Below are positions 36,672 to 45,517 of a stretch of DNA of 64,000 bases, piece after piece. Within the stretch, counting starts at the first letter, position 1. Each line of letters starts with the position of its first letter. Under the pieces are notes generated by a model that made no database searches, had not been told where the DNA came from, and was given only the letters and a program-made list of their open reading frames with translations. Made by a program: the position numbers and the translations under genes. This DNA is from Roseovarius dicentrarchi. Its GTDB lineage: Bacteria > Pseudomonadota > Alphaproteobacteria > Rhodobacterales > Rhodobacteraceae. The stretch is taken from contig NZ_QNQP01000004.1 of NCBI RefSeq assembly GCF_003316635.1, positions 124,001 to 188,000 on the forward strand. The letters run 5' to 3'.

Positions 36672-36730
36672 CTGAGTATTTTTCCGGGAAGATGAAAGAA
36701 GGGCGCGGCGCACATGCCGCGCCCCTTTTT
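36672..36730. terminator. Bidirectional terminator with Rhodobacterales-type AT-rich/purine flank
   Basis: A perfect 9-bp stem, GGGCGCGGC (36701-36709) and GCCGCGCCC (36716-36724), is followed on the plus strand by CTTTTT, and preceded by a purine run (GAAGATGAAAGAAG) that reads as a pyrimidine tail on the minus strand. It lies between convergent genes. The preceding GAGTATTTTTCC motif recurs at 46.3 kb. Confidence 0.82.
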
Positions 36731-36735
36731 ACCGA

Positions 36736-37917
36736 TTATTCGGTCAGGTAGGGGACGGGATCGAGGCTTTCAAAGCCGTCGCGCACCTCGAAATGGACGG
36801 CGGCGGCGCCGGTGGCCGGGATTTTCGCAAGGGTTTGCCCCCGCGCCACGCTGTCGCCGGTCTTGACCGCCACGTTGGCCACGTTTGAATAGACCGTCAG
36901 CAGGTTGCCGGGGTGTTTGACCACGATGATCGGGGTGCCTTTGGTGTCCTTGGTAATGGCGGCGACGGTGCCGGCATCGGCGGCCTTGACAGCGGTGCCG
37001 GGGCTGGCGGCGATGTCGATGCCGTCATTCTTGCCCTTGGAATAGGGGCGCACGATGTCGCCGCGAACCGGATAGCTCATCCGTGCCTTGGGGGCTGTCG
37101 TGGTTTGCTGGCTGCCCAGATCGGGCGCCTCTTTGGGCGGTGCGGGCTGGGCGGCGGGCACGGTATCCTCGCGCGGGAGCGGTTTGGCGGCGCTGGGTGG
37201 CTCGGGCGTGGGGGTGCCGGCGCCGGGTGGTTCGGTGGCCGCTGTGCGCGCCGGTGGGGGCGTGTTCTGCCCCGGCAGCGCCAGCGGAATGATCAGGAAC
37301 TGGCCTTCGCGCACCGAAAAATCGCTGCCAAGGCCGTTCCAGTCAGCGAGGCTGCGGATCGGCACATTGTAGAGCCGGGCGATGGTATAGGCCGTTTCGC
37401 CGCGCTCGACCTTGTGGCGGACAGGCTCGGACCCGGTTTGCGGGGTGGCGGGCGCCAGCGTGCTGGTTTCGATCTGGCTGGGGCGGGCGCTTTCGATGGC
37501 GGCGCCGGCGATCTGGGTGATGTCGCGGCCTGTCGTGATCGGGCCGCCCGCCGGTTCGGCCACGCGGCCGGGCAGGGCGATGATTTCGCCCTTGCGCAGC
37601 GGATCGCCCGTTTGGATGCCGTTGTAGCGGGCCAGCTGGTTTGCATCGACGCCGATGCGCGCGGCGAGGCTGGCCAGCGTGTCGCCGCGCTGCGCGACCG
37701 CGACCTGATAGCCGGGATACGAGATGATGCCGCGCGCGTCCGGTTTGGGGCGGCTGGCGGTCGCGGTGCGGGCGGCCTCGGCGGTGTCCAGCCCGCCGAT
37801 GGGGCCGCGCAGATCGAAATCCATATTCTCGCCGCAAGCGGCGAGCGCCAACGCGCAACTGCCGGCCAGCAGGATCTGGATACGGGGACCGGCCCCGGTG
37901 CGTTCGGTTCTGCTCAT
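36736..37917 (-). CDS. LysM-M23 peptidoglycan lipoprotein (NlpD/EnvC-like)
   Basis: 393 residues from ATG 37917; ATG 37935 is an alternative. A lipoprotein signal with lipobox LAAC (about residues 23-26) is followed by two LysM domains (GDTLASLAARIGVDANQLARYNG, then GETAYTIARLYNVPIRSLADWNG), a Pro-rich linker and a C-terminal M23 fold (about 285-393; YPVRGDIVRPYSKGKNDGIDIAASPGTAV, with ending VHFEVRDG). The zinc ligands HxxxD and HxH of active M23 enzymes look altered (NDGIDIAA lacks the first His), so it may activate amidases, as EnvC/NlpD do, and not cut itself. Downstream of pcm on the same strand. Confidence 0.9.
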   Translation of the reverse strand: MSRTERTGAGPRIQILLAGSCALALAACGENMDFDLRGPIGGLDTAEAARTATASRPKPDARGIISYPGYQVAVAQRGDTLASLAARIGVDANQLARYNGIQTGDPLRKGEIIALPGRVAEPAGGPITTGRDITQIAGAAIESARPSQIETSTLAPATPQTGSEPVRHKVERGETAYTIARLYNVPIRSLADWNGLGSDFSVREGQFLIIPLALPGQNTPPPARTAATEPPGAGTPTPEPPSAAKPLPREDTVPAAQPAPPKEAPDLGSQQTTTAPKARMSYPVRGDIVRPYSKGKNDGIDIAASPGTAVKAADAGTVAAITKDTKGTPIIVVKHPGNLLTVYSNVANVAVKTGDSVARGQTLAKIPATGAAAVHFEVRDGFESLDPVPYLTE

Positions 37918-37982
37918 GTCCGTCTTTTTCCTCATGCTCGGCCCCCGAGTATGCCGGGGCTGGTCTGAAATGTCTTGCGCCG

Positions 37983-38642
37983 TCAGGCTGTATCGCGGCC
38001 CAGCCCCTCGACCAGTGGCACGAACCGCACGGGGCGCAGTTCGTCATAGTCAAAGCCCGCATCGGTGCGCGTGACGCGGATCAGTCGCTGCACTGTATCG
38101 GATTGGCCCACGGGAACCACCATGATACCGCCGATTTTAAGCTGCGCCAAGAGCGGTCCGGGCGGATCCTCGGCCGCTGCTGTGACCAGAATCCGGTCAA
38201 AGGGCGCCTGTTCGGGCAAGCCAAAGCTGCCATCGGCTGTCAGGGCGATGATGTTGCTCAGATCCATGGCCTGAAAAATCTCGCTGGCCTCCTGCACCAG
38301 CCGTCTGTGGCGATCGACCGTGTAAACCCGGCGCACCAGCAGGCTGAGGATCGCGGCCTGATAGCCCGAGCCGGTGCCGACCTCCAGCACCTTGTCGCGC
38401 GCGCTCAGCTTCAGCGCCTGCGTCATCAGGCCCACGATCGAGGGCTGGCTGATGGTCTGGCCGCAGGCGATGGGCAGCGGCATATCCTCATAGGCGCGGT
38501 CGGAAAAATAGCCGCGGATAAAGGGGCCGCGGTCGATCTTTTCCATGGCCTCAAGCACGCGGTTATCCGTAATGCCCTTGGAGCGGAGGGCATATAGGAA
38601 CTGCATCTTGCGTTCGGCGATTTCGGGGTCTTCGTCTGTCAT
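37983..38642 (-). CDS. pcm: Protein-L-isoaspartate O-methyltransferase
   Basis: 219 residues. Uses S-adenosylmethionine to methylate isoaspartyl residues in damaged proteins. Motifs: the pre-motif [21 protein letters not shown] motif [17 protein letters not shown], and the late [12 protein letters not shown]. Start ATG overlaps the surE stop by four bases (ATGA), a surE-pcm-nlpD-like order found in many proteobacteria and here ending with the LysM-M23 lipoprotein about 65 bp downstream. Confidence 0.95.
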   Translation of the reverse strand: MTDEDPEIAERKMQFLYALRSKGITDNRVLEAMEKIDRGPFIRGYFSDRAYEDMPLPIACGQTISQPSIVGLMTQALKLSARDKVLEVGTGSGYQAAILSLLVRRVYTVDRHRRLVQEASEIFQAMDLSNIIALTADGSFGLPEQAPFDRILVTAAAEDPPGPLLAQLKIGGIMVVPVGQSDTVQRLIRVTRTDAGFDYDELRPVRFVPLVEGLGRDTA

Positions 38643-39421
38643 TCGATGGCTTTCAGCGGCTCCAGCATGTCATGCGCGGTCAGGTCCGCGCGCATCGGCG
38701 TAACGGAAATATAGCCGTCCAGATTGACCGCCGCATCCGATCCTGGGCTGGTCGGCTGCTGCTGGCCCGCGCCTGTGACCCACAGGAACCGCCGGCCCGA
38801 GGGCGATGTGTGCGGCTCGACGCCAAAGCCCATGTCGCGGCGAAAGCCCTGCCGGGCTGCGCGGATGCCCTTGACCCCGCTGGCCGGGAAGGGGGGGAAA
38901 TTCACGTTGTAGAAGATGCCGTAATCGTCGCGTGTCCATACGCCCTTGTCCAGCAGACGCTGCACCGTATCAAGGCCATGACCGCGCGATGCGTCGAACG
39001 TGTCGTCCAGCGCATTGTTGCCGGGGCCGTAGAACTGGCTGAGCGCGATGGCGGGGATCCCCTGAAGCGCGGCCTCCATCGCGGCGCCCAGCGTGCCGGA
39101 GTAAACGGCGTTTTCGGCGGCGTTGTTGCCACGGTTGACGCCCGACAGCACCAGATCCGGCGCGCGCCCGTCCAGAATGTCGTAAAGCCCCGCCAGCACG
39201 CAATCGGCCGGGCTGCCCTGCACGGCAAAGCGGCGCGGCGCCAGTTCGCTGACCATCATCGGCTGGGTGTAGGAAATGGCATGGCCGACGCCCGACTGCT
39301 CGAACGCGGGCGCGACGCACCACACTTCGCCGCGCGGGCCGGCCAGCGCATCGGCGATTTCCTGAAGCACCTGCAGGCCCGGCGCGTTGATGCCGTCGTC
39401 ATTGGTAATCAGTATGCGCAT
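38639..39421 (-). CDS. surE: 5'/3'-nucleotidase SurE
   Basis: 260 residues. Metal-dependent phosphatase acting on nucleoside 5'/3'-monophosphates, linked to stationary-phase survival. Metal site [19 protein letters not shown] at the N-terminus (Asp8, Asp9), then [49 protein letters not shown], and the C-terminal [16 protein letters not shown]. First gene of surE-pcm-M23; coupled to pcm by ATGA. Divergent from a small membrane gene. Confidence 0.96.
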   Translation of the reverse strand: MRILITNDDGINAPGLQVLQEIADALAGPRGEVWCVAPAFEQSGVGHAISYTQPMMVSELAPRRFAVQGSPADCVLAGLYDILDGRAPDLVLSGVNRGNNAAENAVYSGTLGAAMEAALQGIPAIALSQFYGPGNNALDDTFDASRGHGLDTVQRLLDKGVWTRDDYGIFYNVNFPPFPASGVKGIRAARQGFRRDMGFGVEPHTSPSGRRFLWVTGAGQQQPTSPGSDAAVNLDGYISVTPMRADLTAHDMLEPLKAIE

Positions 39422-39513
39422 TCCGGCCTCCTGCGGTGACGTCCTGTTCTACCTGTATCCGGCGCAGCCGGAACCGGCAAGAGTCTGGCCCGGGCGCGAC
39501 CGACGATAGTGGT

Positions 39514-39535
39514 TGATATTCGGGTATAAATATCA
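39514..39535. promoter_or_regulatory. Inverted repeat upstream of the 77-aa membrane gene
   Basis: A perfect 7-bp inverted repeat, TGATATT (39514-39520) and AATATCA (39529-39535), with 8 bp between, in the AT-rich gap of the divergent surE and small membrane genes. It could be an operator for either promoter. Seen, not proven. Confidence 0.3.
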
Positions 39536-39569
39536 TTGATGTGGCGCATATTCAGACGGGGGATGGCGC

Positions 39570-39803
39570 ATGAACAATCGCAGGTTGACCACCGCATTTG
39601 AAATTTCGGGATCGGTGTTGGCAATGGCCTATGCGCTGCTGATCGCCTCCAACACCGGCAACGAGGTTCTGGGTTTCAGCCTGCTGTTGGTATCCTCGGC
39701 GCTGTTTGCGGGCTGGGCGGTCATAGATGCGCGCTGGAGCTTTCTGATCCTTCAGGGTTTCTATGCCACCTCCGCGATCATCGGATTGATCCGCTGGGCC
39801 TGA
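39570..39803 (+). CDS. Small membrane protein (77 aa)
   Basis: 77 residues with about three hydrophobic helices (roughly 10-26, 32-51 and 56-75): FEISGSVLAMAYALLIASN, LGFSLLLVSSALFAGWAVID, FLILQGFYATSAIIGLIRWA. No charged pore residues and no known motif, although the last part weakly recalls the small CBU_0592/YgjV type of membrane proteins; this likeness is by eye. Divergent from surE. The ribosome site before ATG 39570 is weak (GGGGGATGGCGC). Confidence 0.68.
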   Translation: MNNRRLTTAFEISGSVLAMAYALLIASNTGNEVLGFSLLLVSSALFAGWAVIDARWSFLILQGFYATSAIIGLIRWA

Positions 39804-39856
39804 GGACAGGCCGGGGACAGGCATTGACGCCGCCGTCAGCCTGCCGGATTTGCCCG

Positions 39857-40495
39857 TCAGCCCAGCATCTGCACCAGTCGGCGCGCCGCATCGCGGGGAC
39901 GGGTCAGCGCCTCGCGGTCCTCGCCGGGATAGAACCGCGCGCGCATGGCCGTGGCCATTGGTCCGGGCGAGAGGATATGCACCTTTGGCCCATGCCTGGC
40001 GCTTTCGGCCTGCCAGGAGCGGGCCAGCGCGATCTGCGCGGCTTTGGTTGCGCCGTAGGCGCCGGCGAATTTTTCGCCTGCCTTGAAATCTTCAAAGAAC
40101 ATGGCCTGTCCGTCCTCGCCCAGGAGCGGCGCGATATAGGGGATCAGATGGCCGGTCGCGGTGACGTTGATGGCAACCGATTTGTCCCAGTCGCGCGCGT
40201 CCATCGTCATCGCGGGGCTAAGCGGGGCCGCATGAATGGCAGTATGCGCCCAGATTGCTACGCTGCCCCAACGGTCATATATGCCGCGGCACAACTGCGC
40301 CATTGCGTCGGGGTTGGTGATGTCCATCGGCGCCAGAGTGGCCGAATGGCCCGCCGCCTGAAGCCGGTCGTCCAGCTCCTCCAGCGCGCCGGTGGTGCGG
40401 GCTACGGCCACAATGTGGTGGCTTGGGGCGAGTTCTTCGGCGAGGGCGGCGCCAAGGCCGCGCGATGCGCCGGTAATCAGGGCTACTTGTGTCAT
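39857..40495 (-). CDS. Short-chain dehydrogenase/reductase family protein
   Basis: 212 residues, a compact Rossmann-fold enzyme. Cofactor motif LITGASRGLGAALAEELA (residues 6-23) and active-site YGATK (AGAYGATKAAQIALARSW) are present. The usual NNAG stretch is replaced by AHTAIHAAPL, so the central asparagine is missing, while the late SPGPMATAM is as usual. Substrate unknown. It ends convergently 54 bp from the small membrane gene and is read away from the 526-bp gap at its start. Confidence 0.88.
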   Translation of the reverse strand: MTQVALITGASRGLGAALAEELAPSHHIVAVARTTGALEELDDRLQAAGHSATLAPMDITNPDAMAQLCRGIYDRWGSVAIWAHTAIHAAPLSPAMTMDARDWDKSVAINVTATGHLIPYIAPLLGEDGQAMFFEDFKAGEKFAGAYGATKAAQIALARSWQAESARHGPKVHILSPGPMATAMRARFYPGEDREALTRPRDAARRLVQMLG

Positions 40496-41021
40496 GCTGC
40501 CGATTTGGACGCGATGGATCGCAAGGTCAAGCGGGATTGTTCGTGCAGATCAGGTCAGCCATCCGGCGCGGAACTCGCGGGCGTTGATATCCGGCATCAT
40601 CGAAGGATCCGAAGCCGGCCGGGGGCAATGCCCATCTCTCGGCAAGCGGGCTGGTCAGGGGCGCCTGCCGAAACACGGGGCCTTCCTGAACGTCCGATCT
40701 ATCCCGGTTTGAAGCGAGCTGTTCGATACCTGTGTCATGCCCGCGTCCCTACGGTCCTTGTCGGGAAGCGACACGGTGCGCAAACGCGGCAATTCAATAA
40801 AAGGCCAAGATCACTGCTGTTCCGGTGGGCTGGTATCGTGAAAGGTGTAGCGCCGGGCACTTCCTGGCGAAAGTCCGGAACGACGTGACTATTGATGCCC
40901 AATGCCCTGCCGGGCAGCGGCGAGACGTCGCGACAGGATCAGACAGGATAGCCCCGCGCAGGGGTGTCCTTTGAACGATGGCAGGTGGCTCGCGCGCCCG
41001 GATGTGCGGGCGCGCGGTTGT
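40496..41021. other. 526-bp gap without a recognisable gene
   Basis: Neither strand has an ORF with convincing start signals or codon use. The only clear structure is a terminator-like hairpin near the right end (40991-41016). A GAAAGTCCGGA stretch at 40869-40879 resembles the conserved core of RNase P RNA, but the rest of that RNA is not seen. Possible pseudogene remnant, small RNA locus, or the shared promoter region of the SDR gene with nothing else. Confidence 0.45.
40991..41016 (-). terminator. Hairpin after tyrS, terminator-like
   Basis: A perfect 10-bp stem, CGCGCGCCCG (40991-41000) and CGGGCGCGCG (41007-41016), loop of 6, just 6 bp beyond the tyrS stop on the minus strand. Very stable but without a U-run, so it may need Rho or act to protect the 3' end. 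Confidence 0.5.
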
Positions 41022-42272
41022 TCAGGCAACGCGGATGAGCGCGTGACGCTTTTTGCCGGCGCTGAGCTTGATCGGCTGGGCAAGGGCGGCGGCGTCGATC
41101 ATCAGGCCCGGATCGTTGAGCGGTGCATCATTGAGGCGCGCGCCATTTTCGGAAATAAGGCGCTTGGCATCCTTGCCGGATTTGGCAAGACCCGCGCGCA
41201 CGATGAGTTGCACGATGGAAATGCCATCGGCAACTTCGGCAGGCTCCAGCGTGAGGGTGGGCAGATCGTCGCCAACGCCGCCCTTTTCGAACACTTCGCG
41301 CGCGGTGGCTTCGGCAGCCTCGGCCGCGCCGGCGCCGTGCAGGAGGCGCGTGACCTCATTGGCCAGGATGATCTTGGCCTCGTTGATTTCCGCCCCGCCA
41401 AGCGCGCCAAGGCGTTCGCATTCCTCCAGCGGCAGCTCGGTGTAGAGCTTGAGGAAGCGGCCCGTATCCGCGTCTGTCGTATTGCGCCAGAATTGCCAGA
41501 ACGTGTAGGGGCTGCACATCTCGCCGTTCAGCCAGATCGCGCCATCGGCGGATTTGCCCATCTTGCGCCCGTCCGAGGTGGTCAGCAGCGGCGAGGTCAG
41601 GCCGAAAACCTGACCGTCGACCACCCGGCGCGTCAGGTCGATGCCGTTGACGATATTGCCCCACTGATCCGAGCCGCCCATTTGCAGCGCGCAGCCGTAG
41701 CGGCGGTTCAGCTCAAGGAAATCATAGGCTTGCAGGATCATGTAATTGAATTCAAGGAAGGACAGCGATTGCTCGCGGTCCAGCCGCGATTTCACCGACT
41801 CGAACGACAGCATCCGGTTGACCGAAAAATGCCGCCCGATATCGCGCAGGAAATCGAGGTAGTTCAGCCCGTCCAGCCATTCGGCGTTGTTGACCATCAT
41901 CGCGTCGGTCGCGCCATCGCCGTAGCTCAGGTATTGCGCAAAAACCTGCTGCATGCCGTCGATATTCTCGTCGATCACCTCGGGCGTGAGCAAGGGCCGC
42001 TCGTCGCTGCGAAAGCTGGGATCGCCCACCTTGGTGGTGCCGCCGCCCATCAGCGTGATCGGCTTGTGCCCGGTCTTTTGCAGCCAGCGCAGCATCATGA
42101 TGTTCAGCAGATGGCCGATATGCAGCGATTTGGCGGTCGCGTCATAGCCGATATAGGTCGGCACCACGCCCGCCATCATTGCATCGTCCAGCGCCTGCAT
42201 ATCGGTGCAGTCCGCCAGATAGCCGCGTGTCTGCATCACGCGGAGGAAATCTGATTTGGGGTGATAGGTCAT
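41022..42272 (-). CDS. tyrS: Tyrosyl-tRNA synthetase
   Basis: 416 residues. Attaches tyrosine to tRNA-Tyr; class I synthetase with HIGH motif at [12 protein letters not shown] (about 52-63) and the KMSKS-like loop as [10 protein letters not shown]. The tyrosine-binding [10 protein letters not shown] and [16 protein letters not shown] are present, and the C-terminal S4-type RNA-binding domain ([21 protein letters not shown]) is intact. ATG 42272 gives the family N-terminus [23 protein letters not shown]. Divergent from anmK. Confidence 0.96.
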   Translation of the reverse strand: MTYHPKSDFLRVMQTRGYLADCTDMQALDDAMMAGVVPTYIGYDATAKSLHIGHLLNIMMLRWLQKTGHKPITLMGGGTTKVGDPSFRSDERPLLTPEVIDENIDGMQQVFAQYLSYGDGATDAMMVNNAEWLDGLNYLDFLRDIGRHFSVNRMLSFESVKSRLDREQSLSFLEFNYMILQAYDFLELNRRYGCALQMGGSDQWGNIVNGIDLTRRVVDGQVFGLTSPLLTTSDGRKMGKSADGAIWLNGEMCSPYTFWQFWRNTTDADTGRFLKLYTELPLEECERLGALGGAEINEAKIILANEVTRLLHGAGAAEAAEATAREVFEKGGVGDDLPTLTLEPAEVADGISIVQLIVRAGLAKSGKDAKRLISENGARLNDAPLNDPGLMIDAAALAQPIKLSAGKKRHALIRVA

Positions 42273-42335
42273 GGTGCTTGTCCCGGTCTGGTTTGCGCGG
42301 CATGTATAGGCGCGCATCAGGCAAAGGAAAAGGCC

Positions 42336-43436
42336 ATGTTGAAAGCGGGGCGGGTATGGGCCTTGGGGGCGATGTCGGGCACGTCACTGGACGGGGTCGA
42401 TGCGGCGATGATCGACACGGACGGCGAGGCGATTTTCGGTTTCGGCGCCAGCCGATACCGTGCCTACAGCGCCGAGGAACAGGCGGTGCTGGCTGCTGCG
42501 TTGGGGCGTTGGCCGGGTGATGATCTGGGCGCCGCCGCGCGCGTTGTGATGCAGGCGCATGTCGAGGGCTTGGGCGGATTTGACGGTGCCGAGCTGGTCG
42601 GCTTTCATGGCCAGACACTGGCGCATGAGCCGGACGGGCGCGGAACGCACCAGCTGGGCGATGGCGCGGCGCTGGCCGATGCGCTGGGTCTGCCTGTGGT
42701 CTGGGATTTTCGCAGCGCCGACGTGCGGCTGGGCGGGCAGGGCGCGCCGCTGGCGCCGTTTTTCCATTTCGCTTGCGCGAAATATATCCGGGCGGATGCG
42801 CCGGTGGCGTTTCTCAATCTGGGCGGCGTTGGCAATCTGACATGGGTCGATCCCGGCGCGCGCCGCCCCGAGGATGACGGCGCGCTGATCGCGTTTGACA
42901 CCGGGCCGGCCAATGCGCCGATCAATGATTTGCTGATGGCGCGCCGCGGTCTGCCCTATGACGAGGGCGGCAGGCTGGCGCGCGCGGGCGAGGTGGCCGA
43001 GGGCGCGCTGGAGCTGTTTCTGGACGAGCCGTATTTTCTGAAGATGCCGCCGAAATCGCTGGACCGGGACGCGTTTGCCGACATGATCGGGCTGGTGGGA
43101 GAGTTGAGCGATGCAGACGCCGCCGCGACCCTCACCGCCATGTCCGCCGCCGGCGTGCTGCGCGGGATGGAGCATTGCCCGGTGCCGCCCGCGCGCCTGC
43201 TGGTCACGGGCGGCGGGCGGCATAATCCGGTGATGATGGACATGCTGCGCGCGGCGCTGGATTGCGACGTGGCACCGGTCGAGGATGTCGGCCTTGATGG
43301 CGACATGCTGGAGGCGCAGGCGTTTGGCTACCTCGCGGTGCGCGTGGCGCGGGGGCTGCCCACCTCTTGCGCCAGCACGACGGGCGTGCGCGCGGCGGTG
43401 TCCGGCGGCACGCTCAGCACACCGGGGGAGGGGTGA
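42336..43436 (+). CDS. anmK: Anhydro-N-acetylmuramic acid kinase
   Basis: 366 residues. Phosphorylates and opens anhydro-MurNAc, a cell-wall recycling product, to MurNAc-6-phosphate. Motifs: [21 protein letters not shown] (ATP-binding, about 11-31), [50 protein letters not shown] (active-site Asp in this segment), [10 protein letters not shown] and [16 protein letters not shown] precedes ATG 42336. Its stop overlaps the next start by one base (TGATG). Confidence 0.95.
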   Translation: MLKAGRVWALGAMSGTSLDGVDAAMIDTDGEAIFGFGASRYRAYSAEEQAVLAAALGRWPGDDLGAAARVVMQAHVEGLGGFDGAELVGFHGQTLAHEPDGRGTHQLGDGAALADALGLPVVWDFRSADVRLGGQGAPLAPFFHFACAKYIRADAPVAFLNLGGVGNLTWVDPGARRPEDDGALIAFDTGPANAPINDLLMARRGLPYDEGGRLARAGEVAEGALELFLDEPYFLKMPPKSLDRDAFADMIGLVGELSDADAAATLTAMSAAGVLRGMEHCPVPPARLLVTGGGRHNPVMMDMLRAALDCDVAPVEDVGLDGDMLEAQAFGYLAVRVARGLPTSCASTTGVRAAVSGGTLSTPGEG

Positions 43437-44167
43437 TGGACTATGTTCTGAACGACGGCGCCGGGGGCGGCGCGCGGCTGGGCTTGATCGTGCTGGCGAC
43501 GGACGAGACGCTGGAATATGAAGCGCGGCAGGTGTTCGCGCAGCGCGACATCCAGCTGTTGCACACGCGGATTCCGGTGGCGACAGACATCACGCCGGCG
43601 ACACTGGCGCAGATGGATGCGGCCATGCCGGTGGCGGCGGGGCTGCTTCCCGCGGGGCTGGACGTGATCGGCTACGCCTGCACGTCGGGCGCCACCGTCA
43701 TCGGTGCGGCCCGCGTGGCCGAGCAGATCCGCAGCATACATCCGGACGCCCGCGTGAGCGATCCGATCAGCGCGGTCGTGGCGGCTGTGGCCCATCTGGG
43801 CGCGCGCCGGGTTGGAATGGTCACCCCCTACCTGCCCAGCGTGACAGCGCAGATGCGGGCGCTTCTGACTGAAAACGGTGTTGAGATCGCCCATGAGATC
43901 AGCTTTGCCGAGCGTGATGACCGCCGCGTGGCGCGGATTGATCCAGCCTCGACCCGTGCGGCATTGCTGGAGGCGGCAAAGGCGCCGGGGGTCGAGGCGC
44001 TGTTTGCCAGTTGCACCAATTTGCAGACATTCGAGATCATAGATGAGGTCGAGGCAATCACCGGGCTGCCGGTGGTGACGTCCAATCAGGCGCTGATCTG
44101 GCATATGCTGCGTCTGGCCGGGGTGGATGCGGCAGGCTGGGGTCCGGGGCTGCTGTTTCGGTCCTGA
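43436..44167 (+). CDS. Asp/Glu racemase-fold enzyme (maleate isomerase / arylmalonate decarboxylase type)
   Basis: 243 residues. Two catalytic-type cysteines sit in the expected places, GYACTSGATVIG and LFASCTNLQT, with PISAVVAAVAHLGARRVGMVTPY between. Both Cys are kept, which fits maleate isomerase or a racemase better than the single-Cys arylmalonate decarboxylases. The substrate is unknown. Translational coupling with anmK (TGATG) hints at a shared role, perhaps in handling D-amino acids or acids released from murein, but that is inference from position alone. GGGGAGGGG just before the start. Confidence 0.88.
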   Translation: MDYVLNDGAGGGARLGLIVLATDETLEYEARQVFAQRDIQLLHTRIPVATDITPATLAQMDAAMPVAAGLLPAGLDVIGYACTSGATVIGAARVAEQIRSIHPDARVSDPISAVVAAVAHLGARRVGMVTPYLPSVTAQMRALLTENGVEIAHEISFAERDDRRVARIDPASTRAALLEAAKAPGVEALFASCTNLQTFEIIDEVEAITGLPVVTSNQALIWHMLRLAGVDAAGWGPGLLFRS

Positions 44168-44236
44168 CGCGGGCATTCTTTGCGATTGTCGGCCACGGCC
44201 CCATATAGGGGCGAACATAAGGGACAGGAACAGCAC

Positions 44237-45517
44237 ATGACCAAACGCGAGGCACAGATCACACGGGCCGAGGCGCAGGGCGTGCGCTATGCCGCCGAGC
44301 TGGAGGGCCATGTGCGCTGGCTGGACGGGATCACCGGCGCGGCGCTGGGGGTGCTGGCGACGGCCTCGGGGATCTACACCTATCTGGGGGTGTCGTCCCT
44401 GCTGGACGACAATGGCGCGCTCAGCTTTTTTGCCGCCGCGTCCTATTCGATTGCCGTGTCGGTCGGGATCTTCGTCTTTTGGTCGTACCTGATGCGGCTT
44501 TTGCCGTCGGTGCGCACGATGGCGTCGCGCATCGGGCTGCTGGTGTCGATGGGGATTGGATCGCTGGCGATCATCGCCATGTCGTCATGGCTGAACGCCG
44601 CCGCGCTGGCCGGGTCTGCGGCGGTCGAGCAGCATCTGGCCAAGACGGTGCAGGAGTATCAAGCCTCGCTGGAGCAGGCCAATCTGATTGCCGTATCGGC
44701 GCAGGGGTTGGAGCGGGACGTGGCCCGCGTGCGCCAATCCTTCGAGGATCTGGGCGCGCAGGAGGCCAGCGGCGATCTGTCTGGCCTTGCCGGGCGCGGC
44801 GCGGTGTTTCGCGTGCTGAGCCAGAAATCGGACGAGCTGCGCGGGCTGGAGGCGCAGATCGCCACGCAGCAGCCGCTGGTCGATGCGGCCTTTGCCGAAG
44901 GCAACGCGACCCTGTCGCGCATGCGCGCCCTGACGGTGGAGCCGGGGCCGGTCGAGCCGCGCTCGGTCCAGTTCTCCGAAGAGGCGGTGCGGCTGGCCGG
45001 GCTGATCGCGCAGCTGCGCCAGCTGTCGGTCGCGCCGCTGGTGTCGCGCGCGGCGCAGGATCTGGCCGCGGCGGTGGTTTTGCCGGAGCTGGACGGGCGC
45101 TCGGATGCCGCGCGCGGCGACCAGCAAAGCACGATCACCTCGGTGCTGGAGGTGCTGGGCCAGCGCGCCACGACGCTGCGCAGCGCGGCCGATGCGGTGG
45201 TGGCGATGCCGCCGCCGAGCGATACGACCTATACGCCGATTTCCACCGCCGATGCGGTGATCCGCTATGCCGGAAATTTTGCCCCTTCTTGGGCGGGGGC
45301 CATTGCGATTGACTTGCTGCCGGCCGTGCTGGTGTTCATCCTGATGGTGACGCAAGCGGCCATCAGATCGGGGCGCGAGGGCGTGGGCATCGAGCAGACG
45401 TTGACGCTGTCGGAGCTGCGCGCGGCAATGGTGGTGCTGCATGAGATGGACGAGGTGCGCCGCCCCGTCCCGGTGGAGAGTGCGGATCCACCAAGCGGCC
45501 CGGATACAAAACTATGA
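44237..45517 (+). CDS. Four-TM coiled-coil membrane protein of unknown function
   Basis: 426 residues from ATG 44237 (AGGA, 7 bp). Three membrane helices near the N-terminus (about 29-52, 60-88 and 93-120: GITGAALGVLATASGIYTYLG, AAASYSIAVSVGIFVFWSYL, GLLVSMGIGSLAIIAMSSW), then about 200 residues rich in Gln, Glu, Ala and Leu with likely coiled coil (VEQHLAKTVQEYQASLEQAN), then a last helix (AGAIAIDLLPAVLVFILMVTQA, about 348-370) and a cytosolic tail. The middle part lies on one side of the membrane as a long rod. I do not recognise the family. Its stop overlaps the next gene (ATGA), so it forms a coupled pair with the ClpP-like protein. Confidence 0.8.
   Translation: MTKREAQITRAEAQGVRYAAELEGHVRWLDGITGAALGVLATASGIYTYLGVSSLLDDNGALSFFAAASYSIAVSVGIFVFWSYLMRLLPSVRTMASRIGLLVSMGIGSLAIIAMSSWLNAAALAGSAAVEQHLAKTVQEYQASLEQANLIAVSAQGLERDVARVRQSFEDLGAQEASGDLSGLAGRGAVFRVLSQKSDELRGLEAQIATQQPLVDAAFAEGNATLSRMRALTVEPGPVEPRSVQFSEEAVRLAGLIAQLRQLSVAPLVSRAAQDLAAAVVLPELDGRSDAARGDQQSTITSVLEVLGQRATTLRSAADAVVAMPPPSDTTYTPISTADAVIRYAGNFAPSWAGAIAIDLLPAVLVFILMVTQAAIRSGREGVGIEQTLTLSELRAAMVVLHEMDEVRRPVPVESADPPSGPDTKL

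Noticed and set aside
40860-40885. RNase P RNA
   Set aside because: Only the GAAAGTCCGGA piece fits; P4 and the 3' conserved parts are missing.
39824-40888. Plus-strand ORF of 354 residues over the SDR gene and gap
   Set aside because: Antisense shadow of the SDR gene with low-complexity codon use, no good start signal and no family motif.
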